The notes under the pieces: model-generated
The model's input: only the letters and a program-made list of their open reading frames with translations
What the model was told of the DNA's origin: nothing
Database searches by the model: none
Assembly (NCBI GenBank): GCA_903925515.1
Contig: CAIYFP010000613.1
Location: 1 to 7,141 of the forward strand
DNA length: 7,141 bases
Source of the DNA: an uncultured Verrucomicrobiota bacterium
GTDB lineage: Bacteria > Verrucomicrobiota > Verrucomicrobiia > Limisphaerales > UBA9464
Reading direction: 5' to 3'
Program-made: the position numbers and the translations under genes
Shown here: one piece after another, positions 5,642 to 7,141 of the stretch
Position numbering within the stretch: the first letter of the stretch is position 1
How the letters are laid out: the number at the start of each line of letters is the position of its first letter

Positions 5642-7141
5642 AGCCTCCCTCGCCCCGCCCTCGCACCCCCCTCCTCGACCGCCGCCGCTTCCTTGGCGAC
5701 CTCGGCTCCGGCCTTGGCTCCATCGCCCTCGCCCACCTCCTCGGACGCCATGGCCTCCTGTCCGCAGCCTCCCCCGGCGGCGCCGGCGTCTCCGGCAAGC
5801 AACCGTTCCGGCCCCTCATCGACCCCGCACGCCCCTACGCGCCGCGCACGCCCCAGTTCACGCCGCCCGCCCGGAACGTCCTCGTCATCTTTTGCAGCGG
5901 CGCATGCAGCCACCTCGACACCTTTGACTACAAGCCCGAGCTCGTGCGCCGCCATGGCCAGCCCATGCCCGGCCAAGACAAGCTCGTCACCTTCCAGGGC
6001 GAGCAAGGCGCGCTCGCAAGGAGCCCATGGGACTTCAAGCCCCGTGGCCAGTCCGGCAAGATGGTGTCCAACCTCGTCCCGCACCTCGCCGCGCTCGCCG
6101 ACGAGCTGTGCTTCATCCACTCGATGCAGGGCAGGACCAACACGCACGGCCCCGGCGAGAACTTCATGTCCACGGGACAGACCCTCGACGGCTTTCCCAG
6201 CCTCGGCGCATGGGTCACCTACGCCCTCGGCTCCGAGGACCAGTCCCTGCCCGCCTACGTCGCCATCCCGGACCCGCGCGGCAAGCCCCAGAACAGCGTC
6301 AACAACTGGGCCCCGGGCTTCCTCCCCGCCGCCTTCCAGGGCACCGACTTCAACGCACGCAACCCCATCCGCAACCTCGCGGCCCCGGGGACCGTCGCCG
6401 GCGACCGCGACGCGGCCACCCGCGCCTTCCTCCAACGACTCAACGAGGACCACGCCGCGCGTTTCCCCGGCGACTCCGACCTCGCCGCGCGCATCGCCAG
6501 CTACGAGCTCGCCGCCCGCATGCAGCTCGCCGTCCCGGGCGTCGCCGACCTCGCCTCCGAACCCGCCCACATCCTCCGCCTCTACGGCGCCGACGAGGGC
6601 GGCTCCCATGTCCTCGACACCCGGGCCGCCTTCGCCCGCAACTGCATCCTTGCTCGCCGCCTTGTCGAGAAGGGCGTCCGGTTCGTCCAGGTCTTCAACG
6701 GCGCCTACCAGACCGGCGGCGAGGGCGTCTCCAACTGGGACGGCCACAAGGACCTGCTTGCCCAATACAGCGTCCATGGCCCCGTCCTCGACAAGCCCAC
6801 CGCCGGGCTCCTCATCGACCTCAAGCAACGCGGGCTCCTCGACGAGACCCTTGTCGTCTGGTGCACCGAGTTCGGGCGCATGCCCACCTTCCAGAAAGGC
6901 GCCAAGGGCCGCGACCACAACCCCTCCGGCTTCACCTGCTGGCTCGCCGGCGCCGGCGTCAGGAAGGGCTTCTCCCACGGGGCCACCGACGAGTTCGGCT
7001 ACAAGGCCGTCCAGGACGTCGTCTCCGTCCATGATTTCCATGCCACCATCCTTCACCTCCTCGGCATCGACCACGAACGCCTCACCTTCTACCACAACGG
7101 CCTCGAACGCCGCCTCACCGACGTCCATGGCGAGGTCGTCC
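5638..7141 (+). CDS. DUF1501 family protein with Tat signal, 3' truncated by the window end
   Basis: The frame is open from GTG 5638 to the last base, giving 501 residues with no stop. DUF1501 proteins are exported members of the alkaline phosphatase-like fold whose substrate is unknown. They are regularly encoded beside PSD1 genes. A twin-arginine signal is visible: R15-R16-R17-F18-L19-G, followed by a hydrophobic stretch (about 22-42). Hallmarks follow: VLVIFCSGACSHLDTFDYKPE (81-101), a metal-site-like region with C90, H92, D94 and D97; HSMQGRTNTHGPGENFMSTG (161-180); NWDGHKDL (366-373); TEFGRMPTFQKG (410-421); GRDHNPSGFT (424-433); GATDEFGYKA; HDFHATILHLLG (465-476); and RLTDVHG close to the usual C-terminus, so probably only about ten residues are missing. 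GTG 5638 overlaps the PSD1 TGA (GTGA), implying translational coupling. No Shine-Dalgarno is seen, and the Tat motif lies at the expected distance from this start. Its role with PSD1 is presumably at the cell envelope; carbohydrate metabolism has been suggested by context only. Confidence 0.95.
   Translation, partial: MKPPSPRPRTPLLDRRRFLGDLGSGLGSIALAHLLGRHGLLSAASPGGAGVSGKQPFRPLIDPARPYAPRTPQFTPPARNVLVIFCSGACSHLDTFDYKPELVRRHGQPMPGQDKLVTFQGEQGALARSPWDFKPRGQSGKMVSNLVPHLAALADELCFIHSMQGRTNTHGPGENFMSTGQTLDGFPSLGAWVTYALGSEDQSLPAYVAIPDPRGKPQNSVNNWAPGFLPAAFQGTDFNARNPIRNLAAPGTVAGDRDAATRAFLQRLNEDHAARFPGDSDLAARIASYELAARMQLAVPGVADLASEPAHILRLYGADEGGSHVLDTRAAFARNCILARRLVEKGVRFVQVFNGAYQTGGEGVSNWDGHKDLLAQYSVHGPVLDKPTAGLLIDLKQRGLLDETLVVWCTEFGRMPTFQKGAKGRDHNPSGFTCWLAGAGVRKGFSHGATDEFGYKAVQDVVSVHDFHATILHLLGIDHERLTFYHNGLERRLTDVHGEVV
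5647..5671 (-). other. G-quadruplex-type motif (- strand) in the first codons of the DUF1501 gene
   Basis: C-tracts on the + strand at 5647-5649, 5653-5656, 5658-5660 and 5666-5671 have loops of 3, 1 and 5 bases, meeting the G3+N1-7 pattern on the - strand. It lies 9-34 bases after the GTG start and encodes the proline-rich leader before the twin-arginine motif. Proline codons (CCN) in a C-ending genome produce such tracts easily, so a functional role is doubtful. Confidence 0.35.

Noticed and set aside
5521..7128. A 535-codon antisense open frame opposite the DUF1501 gene
   Set aside because: The product is Gly/Ala/Val/Glu/Asp-rich, the typical mirror of GC-rich coding DNA, and the + strand holds a full DUF1501 domain.
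1..7141. CRISPR array, transposon, tRNA, rRNA or defence system
   Set aside because: No spaced direct repeats, terminal inverted repeats, transposase, cloverleaf or nuclease/toxin motifs were seen on either strand.

Overview
The window is a GC-rich bacterial segment with six genes, all on the + strand and tightly packed, two of them cut by the window edges. An adjacent PSD1 (DUF1549/DUF1553) gene and DUF1501 gene are a hallmark of the Planctomycetes-Verrucomicrobia group. The exosortase-associated EpsI-type protein, the small zinc-ribbon/membrane protein and the lack of Shine-Dalgarno sequences fit Verrucomicrobia best. Phylum placement is inference from gene content; no RNA gene is present to test it.

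Layout: (1) 1-372, the C-terminal part of an EpsI-family (exosortase-associated) protein. (2) 431-1807, a large membrane-bound polyprenyl-phosphate sugar-1-phosphate transferase that would start assembly of an exported polysaccharide. Together these look like the end of an exosortase/exopolysaccharide cluster lying to the left. (3) 1852-2733, folD, the bifunctional folate C1 enzyme. (4) 2735-3037, a 100-residue protein with a two-CxxC zinc ribbon, an acidic middle and one C-terminal membrane helix, one base after folD. (5) 3095-5641, an exported 848-residue PSD1 protein with a CARCH motif and a discoidin-like domain between its two hallmark domains. (6) 5638-7141, a Tat-exported DUF1501 protein that overlaps the PSD1 gene by four bases and runs off the right edge.

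Functional reading: the left third concerns cell-surface polysaccharide and exosortase sorting. folD plus the zinc-ribbon gene form a small housekeeping pair. PSD1 plus DUF1501 form a translationally coupled pair of exported proteins whose biochemical role is not established; the carbohydrate-binding-like insert in PSD1 hints at a polysaccharide substrate. There is no mobile element, CRISPR array, tRNA or rRNA, and no gap between genes exceeds 60 bases.

The most unusual non-coding observations are a dense run of C-tracts filling the folD upstream gap (a G-quadruplex motif on the - strand), a similar motif in the first codons of the DUF1501 gene, a short inverted repeat just before the PSD1 start, and a hexamer repeat encoding the PSD1 membrane/signal segment. 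I do not see a convincing wholly new system here.
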